A DNA stretch of 64,000 nt from Helicobacter_J cappadocius (GTDB lineage Bacteria > Campylobacterota > Campylobacteria > Campylobacterales > Helicobacteraceae), in NCBI RefSeq assembly GCF_030686155.1, contig NZ_JAUPEV010000004.1, positions 73,215-137,214 of the forward strand. Reading direction: 5' to 3'. The notes below the pieces were generated by a model that saw only the letters and a list, made by a program, of their open reading frames with translations, did not search any database and was not told the DNA's origin. The position numbers were made by a program, and so were the translations under genes. This document shows positions 1-8,660 of this stretch, in pieces (position 1 is the first letter of the stretch; every line of letters starts with the position of its first letter).

Positions 1-503
1 GCAATAATCCTTCGCGCCATTGTCTGATAATCATCTTCATCTTCCATATCTTTATGATCAAAATATAAAGTGGATAGCACTGAGACCCCTGAAGACAAAG
101 TTGCCATAGGATGTGCTCCATCAGGAAAAGCTGAAAAAAGATTTATCAATCCTTCATGTAAAAAACTGCGATGTCTGAGTTCTAGATCAAATTCTTTGGA
201 TTCTTTTTCATCCTTAGGTAACTCTTCATTAATAAGAAGCTTACAAACATCAGTAAATTTATACTTAGCAACTAGTTCTTCAACTTTATGCCCCTTATAA
301 AGCAACTCTCCCTTTTTTCCATCAATGTAACTAATAGTAGATTCACAACCTGCCGTAGAGCCATATCCGGGATCATATGAAAAAATCCCCGCCGTCTCAA
401 ATAGCTTAGAAAAATCTACAGCTTTTGGTCCTCTAGTGCAGTTGATGATATTAAAATCAAACTTCTCATTTGTCTCGTTATTAATTAAACTTATTGTTCC
501 CAT
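1..503 (-). CDS. gltA: Citrate synthase, N-terminal part (3' end outside window)
   Basis: About 167 residues are visible from the ATG at 503; the gene runs off the left edge. The product condenses acetyl-CoA with oxaloacetate in the TCA cycle. Seen in the sequence: the type II citrate synthase N-terminal motif DPGYGSTAGCESTISYIDG and the following KGELLYKGHKVEELV segment, then a helical region containing HPMATLSSGVS. An AAAGGA ribosome site lies just upstream. It is transcribed away from icd, so two consecutive TCA enzymes share a 173-bp divergent intergenic region. The catalytic residues lie in the missing C-terminal part and cannot be checked. Confidence 0.93.
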   Translation of the reverse strand, partial: MGTISLINNETNEKFDFNIINCTRGPKAVDFSKLFETAGIFSYDPGYGSTAGCESTISYIDGKKGELLYKGHKVEELVAKYKFTDVCKLLINEELPKDEKESKEFDLELRHRSFLHEGLINLFSAFPDGAHPMATLSSGVSVLSTLYFDHKDMEDEDDYQTMARRII

Positions 504-644
504 TCTGCAATCCTTTCGATTTTTTGAACAAACCATATTAATCATTCTACACATAAAGACTTAATCTAACTTAATCCAAACAAAAAATATCAAATAAAAT
601 CAAATATCTCATATAATTTTATTTTTTAGTGCTAAACTATGCGA

Positions 645-650
645 TATTAT
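645..650 (+). promoter_or_regulatory. Putative -10 box of icd
   Basis: TATTAT lies about 27 bases before the icd start, in the gltA-icd divergent spacer. It fits a sigma-70 -10 element with a short leader. No clear -35 was seen, which is common in this group. Confidence 0.35.
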
Positions 651-676
651 TTTTAAAACTTCAAAGGAGAAATCAA

Positions 677-1969
677 ATGTCAAATTTCAATGGCTATAAT
701 CCAAAATTCTTGCAACTACCTAAAGAAGGTGAAGCAATCACTTTAGACTCAAACGGAAAATTAAAAGTCCCCAATAATCCAGTAATACCCTATATTGAAG
801 GAGATGGTATTGGAGTAGATATTACCCCCGCAATGATAAAAGTTATCGATGCTAGTATTCAAAAAGCATACAAAGGTGAGAGAAAAATTTCTTGGTATGA
901 AGTTTATACAGGTGAAAAATGCTTTAATAAATTTAAAAATGAATCATCTCTTACGCCAATGCAACAATGGCTATTACCAGATACTATAGATGCAATCAAC
1001 TATTTCAAAGTATCTATCAAAGGTCCTTTAACAACTCCTGTAGGGGAAGGATTTAGATCGCTCAATGTTGCATTACGTCAAATGATGGATTTATATGTTT
1101 GTTTGCGTCCAGTGAGATGGTATGGTAGTCCAAGTCCAGTAAAAGAACCAAACAAAGTAGATATGGTTATATTTCGCGAGAATAGCGAGGATATCTATGC
1201 TGGAATTGAATTTCCACAAGGAACTCCTGAAGCAAAAAAAATTATTGATTTCTTGATGAATGAAATGAAAGTTACCAAAATTCGTTTTCCTCAAAGTAGT
1301 GGTATAGGTATCAAACCTGCAAGTAAAGAAGGCACCGATCGCTTGGTAAGAAAAGCCATTGAATATGCTATAGATAACGATAGAGATTCTGTAACACTTG
1401 TGCATAAAGGTAACATTATGAAATTTACCGAAGGGGCATTTATGAAATGGGGATACGAACTAGCCCAAAAGGAATTTGGAGCAACATTAATAGACAATGG
1501 TCCTTGGTGCAAATTTAAAAACCCAAAAACAGGGAAGGAAATCGTCATCAAAGATGTGATTGCTGATGCGTTTTTACAACAGATCCTTTTGCGTCCTGCA
1601 GAATACGATGTAATTGCCACAATGAATCTAAATGGAGACTATATTTCAGATGCACTTGCAGCAATGGTTGGAGGTATTGGAATTGCACCAGGTGCAAATA
1701 TGAATGATAGTGTTGCAATGTTTGAAGCTACACATGGAACAGCTCCAAAATATGCTAATCAAGACAAAGTCAATCCAGGATCTATTATCTTAAGTGCAGA
1801 AATGATGCTCCGTCATATGGGATGGTTAGAAGCAGCTGATCTTGTTGTGGATTCTATGAAAAAAGCAATCCAGTCAAAAAAAGTTACTTATGATTTTGCA
1901 CGACTTATGGAAGGTGCAAAAGAAGTAAAATGTTCTGAATTTGCAGATGTAATGATTTCATATATGTAA
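677..1969 (+). CDS. icd: NADP-dependent isocitrate dehydrogenase
   Basis: 430-residue enzyme oxidising isocitrate to 2-oxoglutarate and CO2 in the cytosol. The sequence is close to the E. coli type throughout: IEGDGIGVDITPAMIKV near the N terminus, the substrate-loop segment TPVGEGFRSLNVALRQ including the serine that E. coli AceK phosphorylates, and ATHGTAPKYANQDKVNPGS near the C terminus. The lysine-tyrosine pair in the last motif is the NADP-specificity signature. I chose the ATG at 677 rather than an in-frame upstream start at 629 because AAAGGAG lies 8-14 bases before it and homology starts there. No aceK is in the window, so phosphorylation control is not implied. Confidence 0.97.
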   Translation: MSNFNGYNPKFLQLPKEGEAITLDSNGKLKVPNNPVIPYIEGDGIGVDITPAMIKVIDASIQKAYKGERKISWYEVYTGEKCFNKFKNESSLTPMQQWLLPDTIDAINYFKVSIKGPLTTPVGEGFRSLNVALRQMMDLYVCLRPVRWYGSPSPVKEPNKVDMVIFRENSEDIYAGIEFPQGTPEAKKIIDFLMNEMKVTKIRFPQSSGIGIKPASKEGTDRLVRKAIEYAIDNDRDSVTLVHKGNIMKFTEGAFMKWGYELAQKEFGATLIDNGPWCKFKNPKTGKEIVIKDVIADAFLQQILLRPAEYDVIATMNLNGDYISDALAAMVGGIGIAPGANMNDSVAMFEATHGTAPKYANQDKVNPGSIILSAEMMLRHMGWLEAADLVVDSMKKAIQSKKVTYDFARLMEGAKEVKCSEFADVMISYM

Positions 1970-1988
1970 TTCATCTCCCCTAACAATA

Positions 1989-2037
1989 AAACTCACACTA
2001 ATACTTATTGATTATTTCTTAGGTTGTGTGTGAGTTT
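1989..2037. terminator. Inverted repeat after icd, possible terminator
   Basis: A perfect 10-bp inverted repeat (AAACTCACAC and its complement) with a 29-base loop lies 20 bases past the icd stop. There is no convincing T-run after it, so it may be a processing or stability hairpin instead. Confidence 0.4.
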
Positions 2038-2078
2038 CCTATCATCTTGTTAACTTGCTTATTGGGGTATCAAAAAAT

Positions 2079-2951
2079 ATGAAAAACTCAAAAGGACATC
2101 TTTTAGCTATTTTTACTGTTTTTGTTTGGGGCAGTACATTTAGCTCCACAAAAGCATTATTAATACATTTTAGTTCGTATGAAATTTTGATTTTTCGTTT
2201 CATAATCGCTTATATTTGTTTGTTTATATTTTATCCAAGAGTCCTAAAACCCACCTCCATAAAAGAAGAAATATTATTTGGATTATGCGGATTAAGCGGA
2301 GTATGTCTATATTTTTTACTAGAAAATATAGCACTCGAATATACCTTTGCTTCAAATGCAGGAGTACTCGTATCTATAAATCCTATCTATACAGCTATTT
2401 TGGGATTTATATTCTTCAAAAAACAATTAAATAAATTTTTTATCATAGGATTTTTATTTTCACTTGTTGGGGTTATTTGCATTGTTTATAAAGGTGATAG
2501 TCCTGTACATATCAATCCACTAGGTGATATTTTATGTATTTTAGCAGGTCTGTGCTGGTCTATTTATACAATTCTACTAGAAAAGCTTTTTAAAACACAA
2601 AAAAACATTCACACTCTAGCTATCACTAAAAAAATATTTTTTTACGGGGTTATATTCAGCTCTATGACCTTATTTGTCGAAGGGATAAATCCCTCTTTAG
2701 ATAGATTTTTAAACCTAAAAGATATCTTGAATCTTTTATTCTTAGGTGTAGTTGCTTCTGCTTTATGTTATTTATCTTGGGGAATTTCAATGAAGCTTTT
2801 AGGAACACTCAAGGCAAGTGCGTATATGTACACAGTACCTATTATTTCTGTCATCATAGCTTCCATCACCTTAGGAGAATCGATTACCTATCACATTGCT
2901 ATAGGGAGTATTCTAGTATTGTGTGGATTATTTTTATCTCAAAAAACATAA
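2079..2951 (+). CDS. EamA/DMT-family transporter
   Basis: About 290-residue polytopic membrane protein with roughly ten hydrophobic segments in two EamA repeats. The first repeat opens with FTVFVWGSTFSSTKALL and the second has CILAGLCWSIYTILLEKLF, both typical of the drug/metabolite transporter superfamily. Substrate is unknown; members export amino acids, nucleotides or metabolites. The ATG at 2079 is preferred to an in-frame TTG at 2055 because GGGG lies about 12 bases upstream. It is a different protein from the second EamA gene at 47583. Confidence 0.85.
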   Translation: MKNSKGHLLAIFTVFVWGSTFSSTKALLIHFSSYEILIFRFIIAYICLFIFYPRVLKPTSIKEEILFGLCGLSGVCLYFLLENIALEYTFASNAGVLVSINPIYTAILGFIFFKKQLNKFFIIGFLFSLVGVICIVYKGDSPVHINPLGDILCILAGLCWSIYTILLEKLFKTQKNIHTLAITKKIFFYGVIFSSMTLFVEGINPSLDRFLNLKDILNLLFLGVVASALCYLSWGISMKLLGTLKASAYMYTVPIISVIIASITLGESITYHIAIGSILVLCGLFLSQKT

Positions 2952-2959
2952 CAAGAATT

Positions 2960-3367
2960 CTACAAAAAAATATTAGGCTTTTTGTCAAATATTTTTTTCA
3001 AGGATGTGATTTTTGTCTTTAGGATATATAAATTCTCAAATAATTTCTCATGATTCAATCTATAACATCGATCTATATGCAACACATCAGAATGATATTG
3101 TCCATAAATATCATATTCACAAATAATATCTTTTCCTAAGCTTTCATTCATCGCTTTATAATAATATTTTTCATAATCAACCAAAATTTTTGCCTTAAGA
3201 CTTTGTGCAGCTTTTGCATCTTTTGATTCTAAGATTTTTTCACACTCCTGGATCATTCGTTCAATATCTAATAAAACATCAAAATTAGGTTTTGAATAAA
3301 ATGATTGTTCTTCTGTAATATTTTGAGATTTTTTTCCACTATTAGAAAACGAAATAGATTTTTTCAT
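2960..3367 (-). CDS. Hypothetical protein, helical and charged
   Basis: 135 residues, not recognised. No signal peptide or membrane segment. Strongly charged, probably helical (IERMIQECEKILESKDAKAAQ), followed by a Tyr-rich stretch with one Cys-Glu-Tyr-Asp and one Asp-Arg-Cys-Tyr motif. AAGGA lies 8 bases before the ATG, supporting translation. It converges on the EamA gene with only 8 bp between stops. Composition matches the neighbours, so I see no sign of recent transfer. Confidence 0.65.
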   Translation of the reverse strand: MKKSISFSNSGKKSQNITEEQSFYSKPNFDVLLDIERMIQECEKILESKDAKAAQSLKAKILVDYEKYYYKAMNESLGKDIICEYDIYGQYHSDVLHIDRCYRLNHEKLFENLYILKTKITSLKKIFDKKPNIFL

Positions 3368-3494
3368 ATAAAATCCTTATGAATTATTATTAATATTTTT
3401 ATAGGATATTATACAACTATTTTTGCTGTTAATAAACAAAATATTTATCTATTTCTATTTTTTATTACCTATTATATGATTTTTTATAATTTGA

Positions 3495-3908
3495 TTATTT
3501 TTGTTCTACCCAATAATCATAATATCCTTCATCTGATAAGGATAAATTACCCTCAATAGAAAAATCACTGATTTTTGTAAATACAGGATGATACAAAACA
3601 ATAAAAAGCCTCTTATCATTTATCCAGTCACTAATATAATTTATCAATATATGATCACAAGCCTTCCAATCAATAGGATTTTTTTGATTGAACTGAATAA
3701 AAAAATCATAGTGTTTTTTATCATTGAATGAAAATGTTTTTGGTTCTATTTCTTTTTTCTCAGCCTCAGGTGATGAATTTAGAATTTGAGTAAGTTTGAT
3801 GCTAGAACACCGGCATTCAAATTTAAAAGTTTTTTCAAGTGCCTCTAATTGTAAAATTCCATATGTGCCATAAAGATTTTTAATCTGACTGCTGTGCCAA
3901 TTCTCCAT
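3495..3908 (-). CDS. Hypothetical protein
   Basis: 137 residues, not recognised. Soluble, no signal peptide. The N-terminal half has a CRCSSIKLTQIL segment; the C-terminal half is aromatic and acidic (YISDWINDKRLFIVLYHPVF). GGGG about 10 bases upstream of the ATG serves as ribosome site. It shares orientation with the unknown gene at 2960-3367, 127 bp away, but the two look unrelated. Confidence 0.6.
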   Translation of the reverse strand: MENWHSSQIKNLYGTYGILQLEALEKTFKFECRCSSIKLTQILNSSPEAEKKEIEPKTFSFNDKKHYDFFIQFNQKNPIDWKACDHILINYISDWINDKRLFIVLYHPVFTKISDFSIEGNLSLSDEGYYDYWVEQK

Positions 3909-4075
3909 TGTTTATTGCCCCTATTGAGATAATTTTTATTTTTAGATTATTTGAATTCGATGAGATATGTCATTTTTCTAAGATTCTTACTATTGTAATA
4001 CCCTATTATGAATTCAATGATAACAGATATGGTTTTGATACTTTTGTTTTTTTGAATAATTCGAAATTATAGAAG

Positions 4076-4152
4076 TGGTACGCCCGGCAGGATTCGAACC
4101 TGCGACCTACGGCTTAGAAGGCTGTTGCTCTATCCAACTGAGCTACGAGCGC
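4076..4152 (-). tRNA. tRNA-Arg (anticodon TCT)
   Basis: Cloverleaf on the minus strand with loop CTTCTAA, T-arm GGTTCGAATCC and encoded CCA. The acceptor stem GCGCTCG pairs with CGGGCGT with two G-U pairs. Last of a four-tRNA cluster. Confidence 0.96.
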
Positions 4153-4164
4153 GTAAAATCTGGG

Positions 4165-4241
4165 TGGTACGCTCGAAGGGAGTCGAACCCATAACCCCCA
4201 GATCCGAAGTCTGGTGCTCTATCCAATTGAGCTACGAACGC
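4165..4241 (-). tRNA. tRNA-Arg (anticodon TCG)
   Basis: Minus-strand cloverleaf with anticodon stem CCAGA/TCTGG, loop CTTCGGA and encoded CCA. Its 5' half closely resembles the neighbouring tRNA-Arg(TCT), consistent with duplication and anticodon divergence. Confidence 0.96.
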
Positions 4242-4278
4242 AGAAATAGTTTTATCAAGTAAATTAATAATATATATA

Positions 4279-4356
4279 TGGGGTGGGAGATGGGGATCGA
4301 ACCCACGACCCTCAGAGCCACAACCTGATGCTCTAACCAACTGAGCTACACCCACC
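4279..4356 (-). tRNA. tRNA-His (anticodon GTG)
   Basis: Minus strand, loop TTGTGGC, encoded extra G at -1 opposite C73 as required for histidyl-tRNA synthetase recognition, CCA encoded. By my reading the acceptor stem GTGGGTG/CTCCCAC has a T-T opposition at positions 6 and 67. Confidence 0.95.
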
Positions 4357-4376
4357 ATAAAAATTCTAAAAATGCA

Positions 4377-4454
4377 TGGTCGGGGCGAAAGGATTCGAAC
4401 CTTCGACCCCTTGGTCCCAAACCAAGTGCGCTAACCAGACTGCGCTACGCCCCG
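4377..4454 (-). tRNA. tRNA-Pro (anticodon TGG)
   Basis: Minus strand, anticodon stem CTTGG/CCAAG with loop TTTGGGA, starts with C1 opposite G72, CCA encoded. First gene of the tRNA cluster, 24 bases downstream of a consensus -10 box. Confidence 0.96.
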
Positions 4455-4477
4455 AAAAACATCTTATAGAAGGGCGA

Positions 4478-4506
4478 ATTATACTCAACTCAAGAGCTTT
4501 TGTCAA
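4478..4506 (-). promoter_or_regulatory. Consensus sigma-70 promoter of the tRNA cluster
   Basis: TTGACA (4506-4501) and TATAAT (4483-4478) are separated by exactly 17 bases, a perfect match to both consensus boxes. It reads into tRNA-Pro, -His, -Arg, -Arg. Perfect -35 boxes are uncommon in this group, fitting a strong stable-RNA promoter. Confidence 0.88.
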
Positions 4507-4528
4507 GATAAAACAGAGTGCTTTAAAA

Positions 4529-6475
4529 TTATTTTTGTCTCAAGGGGATGCTTAAGCGATATTTAAACATCATTCGATCTAATGCCTCTTTTATGACTTC
4601 TTTTGCATCTGTATAAAAAGCTTCTACATCATCTCTATCCAAATGCAGAGAAGCAATCATTAAGCTTTGAGACATATGAGCTAAACTCCCTTCAAACATT
4701 ATCCCCACAAACGGAGACGAAAAACTTTTTTTTGCACATATTGAATTCACCTCATCAATGAGTGCAAAAAGTTCGCGTTTGTTTTTTACATTTGTTTGAA
4801 ACATATTTTTTAGTTCATCTCTAAAATCCGATATTTCTTGGATATAAAAATCCGTACGAACATCGTTAAATGCCATTCTTGTTTTGGATGTGAAATAAGA
4901 TTTGATTTGACTAACAAGCTTCTTTTTTTTGATTTTCACCAAATCAAACTCACTTGGACGAGTAGCTCTAGCTCCCTCTATATAAGCCCCTTCACCAAGA
5001 TTAAGTGCCATTTTTGGATTAAAAGTTTTGATGGCTTGAGTGATATTTTGAATAGAAAGTAAAAATATGGAATCACTATAAACAACTTTGTCAAAATTCC
5101 CCCTTACCCTAGAAGCATCAGCAGGTAAAACAAAGCCTTCTTGCCCATAATAAGAATGAGAAGCGTGTTTACCAAGACCTTCTATATAACCACAATCCAA
5201 ACCACATAGCAACACTTCAGAACCGAGCTGACAAGCTAAAGCAAAACCTGCATTCCCAACAAAGGGGGCAGAAAACTCTATTACACTTTTGGAATTATAT
5301 AAATACCCACTACTACTTCCTCCACGCATAAAAATATAGCTTTCTTTACCTAGTGATAGAACCTCTGGATTAGTCATATTTGCACACAGTAAGGGAGTAT
5401 CTCCCAATGGTGCTTCTTTTAAAACATCTTTGAGATAATCAATTCTCTCTATTTCTATTTGAAAATCCGGATTTATTCCATAAGCCTTCAGAGGTTTTAA
5501 GGCCGTACCACAACTGAAAATAATCATCTTGTCTTGATTTTCTTTGATAAAAGGAAGCAATCCATCCAAACTAGCACCATTACCCACAACACAAATAGGA
5601 GCATTTACTCTTTGAGGAAGATTTAATACAGGATAGGCATTTGCATCAAAAGAAATATTTTTTAAAGTATTTTGCACCCCTATAATTTCGTCTTCAAAAC
5701 TCCCCCACCCTCTTGAATTACTTGCATATTCTTCATCAATTACTTGTTTAGAAGCATCTAGTTTTGGGCTTGAGTAGAGTTTAAGTTCAAGCCTTAGAAA
5801 GTTATTAGTGATCTTTTTTTGAGAAAAGAAACTACGGACAAAAAATTTATCTATAAGATCTTTAACAAATAAATAACAACTTTTTGGAGAAACATTTTCA
5901 AATAATTTTTCATAATCTACAAAATAACAACTCACTCTAAACATATCTATATTTTCTTCAAAAATAAGCAAAGAATGGAAAAATACGCCTCTCTCGCGTA
6001 TAAATTCCAAAAACATTCCACCTAATAGTCCAAAAATGTTTGTAGATGGCAAAAAAGATCGGCTCAAATAGTATTCTTTGATGCCTCCATGTTTGTGTAA
6101 TAAATCAATAAACTCATTGCAAACTTTCCCGGTAATAGGAAGTTTTGATGTATCCATTTTGTCTAAATAGATATGATTTGTATAGATTTTCCATTTAGGA
6201 TTTGCAATGGGCGATTGAGAGAGTTCTTCGCAGACATTAACCATTTGATGACCATCTGCATTGCTAGGATAAGAAAGCTCTCCTGTTTTGAGATTAATAA
6301 TATTAAGGCCTTTTTCATCAAAGAGCAAATTATAATCTATAGGTTCAGATTTCAGCACATCAAAAAGATCCGGGGAAGTACGACGAAAATATTCCATATT
6401 TCTGATGAATCTTTGTGAAATTTCTTGTTCTATTTTCTCCTTATTTTGGCTCTTTAAAACCTCTAAAAATGTCAT
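4529..6475 (-). CDS. Motility accessory factor (Maf/DUF115) family protein, putative flagellin glycosyltransferase
   Basis: 648 residues. The central region carries the DUF115/Maf signature: ICVVGNGASLDGLLPFI, then FSCGTALKPLKAYGINPDF and ERIDYLKD, followed by GNAGFALACQLGSEVLLCGLDCGY. Maf proteins in Campylobacter and Helicobacter are implicated in adding pseudaminic or legionaminic acid to flagellin in the cytoplasm before export. PseB, which starts pseudaminic acid synthesis, is encoded at 20194-21201. AAAAGGA precedes the ATG at 6475. The upstream region contains an 11-base homopolymer next to a -10-like element, so expression may be phase variable. No in-frame extension through the tract is possible because a stop lies seven codons upstream of the ATG. 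Confidence 0.85.
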   Translation of the reverse strand: MTFLEVLKSQNKEKIEQEISQRFIRNMEYFRRTSPDLFDVLKSEPIDYNLLFDEKGLNIINLKTGELSYPSNADGHQMVNVCEELSQSPIANPKWKIYTNHIYLDKMDTSKLPITGKVCNEFIDLLHKHGGIKEYYLSRSFLPSTNIFGLLGGMFLEFIRERGVFFHSLLIFEENIDMFRVSCYFVDYEKLFENVSPKSCYLFVKDLIDKFFVRSFFSQKKITNNFLRLELKLYSSPKLDASKQVIDEEYASNSRGWGSFEDEIIGVQNTLKNISFDANAYPVLNLPQRVNAPICVVGNGASLDGLLPFIKENQDKMIIFSCGTALKPLKAYGINPDFQIEIERIDYLKDVLKEAPLGDTPLLCANMTNPEVLSLGKESYIFMRGGSSSGYLYNSKSVIEFSAPFVGNAGFALACQLGSEVLLCGLDCGYIEGLGKHASHSYYGQEGFVLPADASRVRGNFDKVVYSDSIFLLSIQNITQAIKTFNPKMALNLGEGAYIEGARATRPSEFDLVKIKKKKLVSQIKSYFTSKTRMAFNDVRTDFYIQEISDFRDELKNMFQTNVKNKRELFALIDEVNSICAKKSFSSPFVGIMFEGSLAHMSQSLMIASLHLDRDDVEAFYTDAKEVIKEALDRMMFKYRLSIPLRQK

Positions 6476-6572
6476 TTTTTTCCTTTTAATATTCTAATCT
6501 TTATAGGAATGATTCCATATTTTTTTAAATCTTCACATCTAGTCTTTTATTGATAAAATACAAGGTTTTTAT

Positions 6573-6596
6573 ATAATAGCATCTGCCCCCCCCCCC
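6573..6596 (-). promoter_or_regulatory. Homopolymer G11 next to an extended -10, candidate phase-variable promoter of the Maf gene
   Basis: On the minus strand eleven Gs (6596-6586) are followed five bases later by TG-C-TATTAT (6581-6573), an extended -10 in the style used by Helicobacter. The tract sits where the -35/-10 spacer would be. The predicted start lies about 90 bases before the Maf ATG. It is also just 3' of the Wzz-like stop, so it is outside both reading frames. Confidence 0.6.
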
Positions 6597-6600
6597 ATCA

Positions 6601-7356
6601 TCAATTTCTTGATCTAAAATTTCTAAAAAAGTCCGCTACAAAAGCACTAAAGATTGATATCATCAATGCAGAGACAACCAAAAAAACCCACATTTTACCC
6701 TGTGTGAGCTGAGAGGAAACATTTGTCCATACGACCATATCCTCAATATCACTATTATATTTTTTACTCAACTCACTTGAAATAATCACGCCATTTTTTA
6801 AAATCTCTTGAATTTGAGATTGCAAAAATCCAAAATTACTTGCTTTAGAGTTATTTTTATAATAATCATCATAAATCTCTTTAAGGTAGTTTTTTACACT
6901 ATTGGCTTGAGGAGAATTCTGAACATACCACACAATCATATCTGCATATTTTTGAGCCGTAGGTTTATCAGGTGCTTGGATATTAATCCAAAAAATATCT
7001 GGACTTTGAGGAGATGGGGGTATAGTGACATCCATATTTTGGATAGACTCTATGGCTTTAGGATCTAAATTTGTAGATTTAATATTTTGCTTCAGGAGAT
7101 TTAGATTTTGCGTAATAGCACGATTAGATAACAAAGCTTTAGTATCGCTCATAGGATTGGTAAGATTTTTTGACTGAATAGAAAACAAATAATGATCTGT
7201 CGTTTCTTTGAAATTGGATTTTTTTGCATTCTGAACATCCTCATATTTGATAAACCCTACACCTAAAGCCATAACAATGATAAAAACAACCAACACTATC
7301 TTGTAATTCCTCATAAACAAATAAAGTATCTCTTTAGACTCATTATTCTCTTTCAT
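6601..7356 (-). CDS. Wzz-like chain length determinant family protein
   Basis: 251 residues. A membrane segment near residues 18-36 (IVLVVFIIVMALGVGFI) and another near the C terminus (MWVFLVVSALMISIFSAFVADFF) bracket a periplasmic domain, the Wzz/PCP topology. Such proteins set the length of O-antigen or related polysaccharides. I chose the ATG at 7356 because AAAGGGG is directly upstream and it falls 10 bases after the EpsG-like stop; a longer frame to 7452 would overlap that gene. It lacks a C-terminal kinase domain. The pairing with an EpsG-like polymerase supports a polysaccharide role, though no flippase or glycosyltransferase cluster is present. Confidence 0.7.
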   Translation of the reverse strand: MKENNESKEILYLFMRNYKIVLVVFIIVMALGVGFIKYEDVQNAKKSNFKETTDHYLFSIQSKNLTNPMSDTKALLSNRAITQNLNLLKQNIKSTNLDPKAIESIQNMDVTIPPSPQSPDIFWINIQAPDKPTAQKYADMIVWYVQNSPQANSVKNYLKEIYDDYYKNNSKASNFGFLQSQIQEILKNGVIISSELSKKYNSDIEDMVVWTNVSSQLTQGKMWVFLVVSALMISIFSAFVADFFRNFRSRN

Positions 7357-7366
7357 AAAACCCCTT

Positions 7367-8569
7367 TCAAAAACTAAAATAATACAGAAAATTTCCATAA
7401 TAAGGATAAGAAAACCAAAGCTTAGAAGCAGGATCAAAAATCCAATAAGCAAATTTTCCTAAAAGCAACAAAAACCCTACACCATAAGCTAAAATAGAAA
7501 AATTTCTAATACAAACAAAAAACATATAGCCTAATAAAAATGAATTAAATATCAAAGTCAATCTATTAGAAGCATACGAAAATGGAAGAAACACAATATA
7601 ACACCATAGAAAGACGATATAAAAATACACCCAATATTTTTTCATTTCATCATTCCATATCCTCACAGAAAACAATAGCCCCATACAAAATAATACAAAC
7701 ATAAAAGAAAGATTGAGATTCATAAAAATCCCTCTTTCTTGATAAATGCTATAGAAATTTAATTTCTCAAGTATGCCAATATGGGGAATAATTCCAATCT
7801 TATATGCCATCAAAATAAATTCAAAAGAAAAAACAAAACTCAATGATCCTAAAACAACAAGACTCAAAGTTAGTTTAGGTCGATGCTTCAAAAATTCTAA
7901 AATAAAAAATATAGGAAGAGATGTAAGATGAAACAAACAAGCAATGAGCAAAAAAAAGAATTTCCAATGATATTTTTGTTGCGAAAATGCAAAAAGTATA
8001 AAAACACACGCAAAACTCTGTCTGCTCCACTCACTAGGAGCATAAAAATTAAAAAACAAAAAGACAAAAAATAAACACAATGCTCTGTGAGAAACATTCA
8101 AAGAAAAAATACCATATTTAATCACCCATACCACCATCAAAAGACTTGGAACAAGAATAGTAAAAAATAAAATTTCACTAGGATACAAGCGACCAAAAAT
8201 CGTATTTAAGAGTAGATAAAATGATGGGAATCCAATTTCAAATCCCCCACCATAAGAAAAAAATGCCCCATAATGCCCTGAGAAAATTTCTTTATATGTA
8301 TCAAAATAGCGTAAAAAATCATCCGCATCACTATCAAAATAAACCCTTGATGCCCATATCAAGCTTCCTGAAACAGCGATGTTAAAACCCAGTATATATA
8401 ATATAATATAATCATTAAAACGTGTAAAAAGCAATAGCATAAACATTGCAGAAAAATAAGACAAAAGTGGAGAAAATGGCAGAATAAAGCAAGGTAAAAA
8501 AGCGACTACATACAAAACGCTCTTGCTTGAATGTTTTGCTTGTTGAAGGTAGTTTTGAATACTTCTCAT
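7367..8569 (-). CDS. EpsG-like polysaccharide polymerase
   Basis: 400-residue integral membrane protein with about ten or more hydrophobic helices. Motif placement fits the EpsG family (putative Wzy-type polymerases): an early acidic loop with DSDADDFLRYFDTYKE, the SEWSRQSFA motif preceding a helix, and the conserved LIACLFHLTSLPIF. It probably polymerises or modifies a surface polysaccharide with the Wzz-like protein encoded 10 bases downstream. GGAG lies 5 bases before the ATG. Substrate cannot be inferred. An O-antigen ligase is a weaker alternative. Confidence 0.7.
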   Translation of the reverse strand: MRSIQNYLQQAKHSSKSVLYVVAFLPCFILPFSPLLSYFSAMFMLLLFTRFNDYIILYILGFNIAVSGSLIWASRVYFDSDADDFLRYFDTYKEIFSGHYGAFFSYGGGFEIGFPSFYLLLNTIFGRLYPSEILFFTILVPSLLMVVWVIKYGIFSLNVSHRALCLFFVFLFFNFYAPSEWSRQSFACVFILFAFSQQKYHWKFFFLLIACLFHLTSLPIFFILEFLKHRPKLTLSLVVLGSLSFVFSFEFILMAYKIGIIPHIGILEKLNFYSIYQERGIFMNLNLSFMFVLFCMGLLFSVRIWNDEMKKYWVYFYIVFLWCYIVFLPFSYASNRLTLIFNSFLLGYMFFVCIRNFSILAYGVGFLLLLGKFAYWIFDPASKLWFSYPYYGNFLYYFSF

Positions 8570-8660
8570 TTATTCTCCAAAAGCGTAATTTTATTATATT
8601 TTTATAAACCCAAAGATCAATCTCTGCTACAATAACACTCTGAAATTCACAAGGAATAGA

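Noticed and set aside
1091..1620. Long minus-strand open frames inside icd
   Set aside because: Antisense frames of a clear enzyme gene, no ribosome site, no recognisable motifs.
4266..4280. AT dinucleotide run between tRNA-Arg and tRNA-His
   Set aside because: Too short and imperfect for a microsatellite switch; spacer only.
4143..4358. 71-codon open frame through the tRNA cluster
   Set aside because: Reads entirely across tRNA-Arg and tRNA-His sequence; a tRNA artefact.
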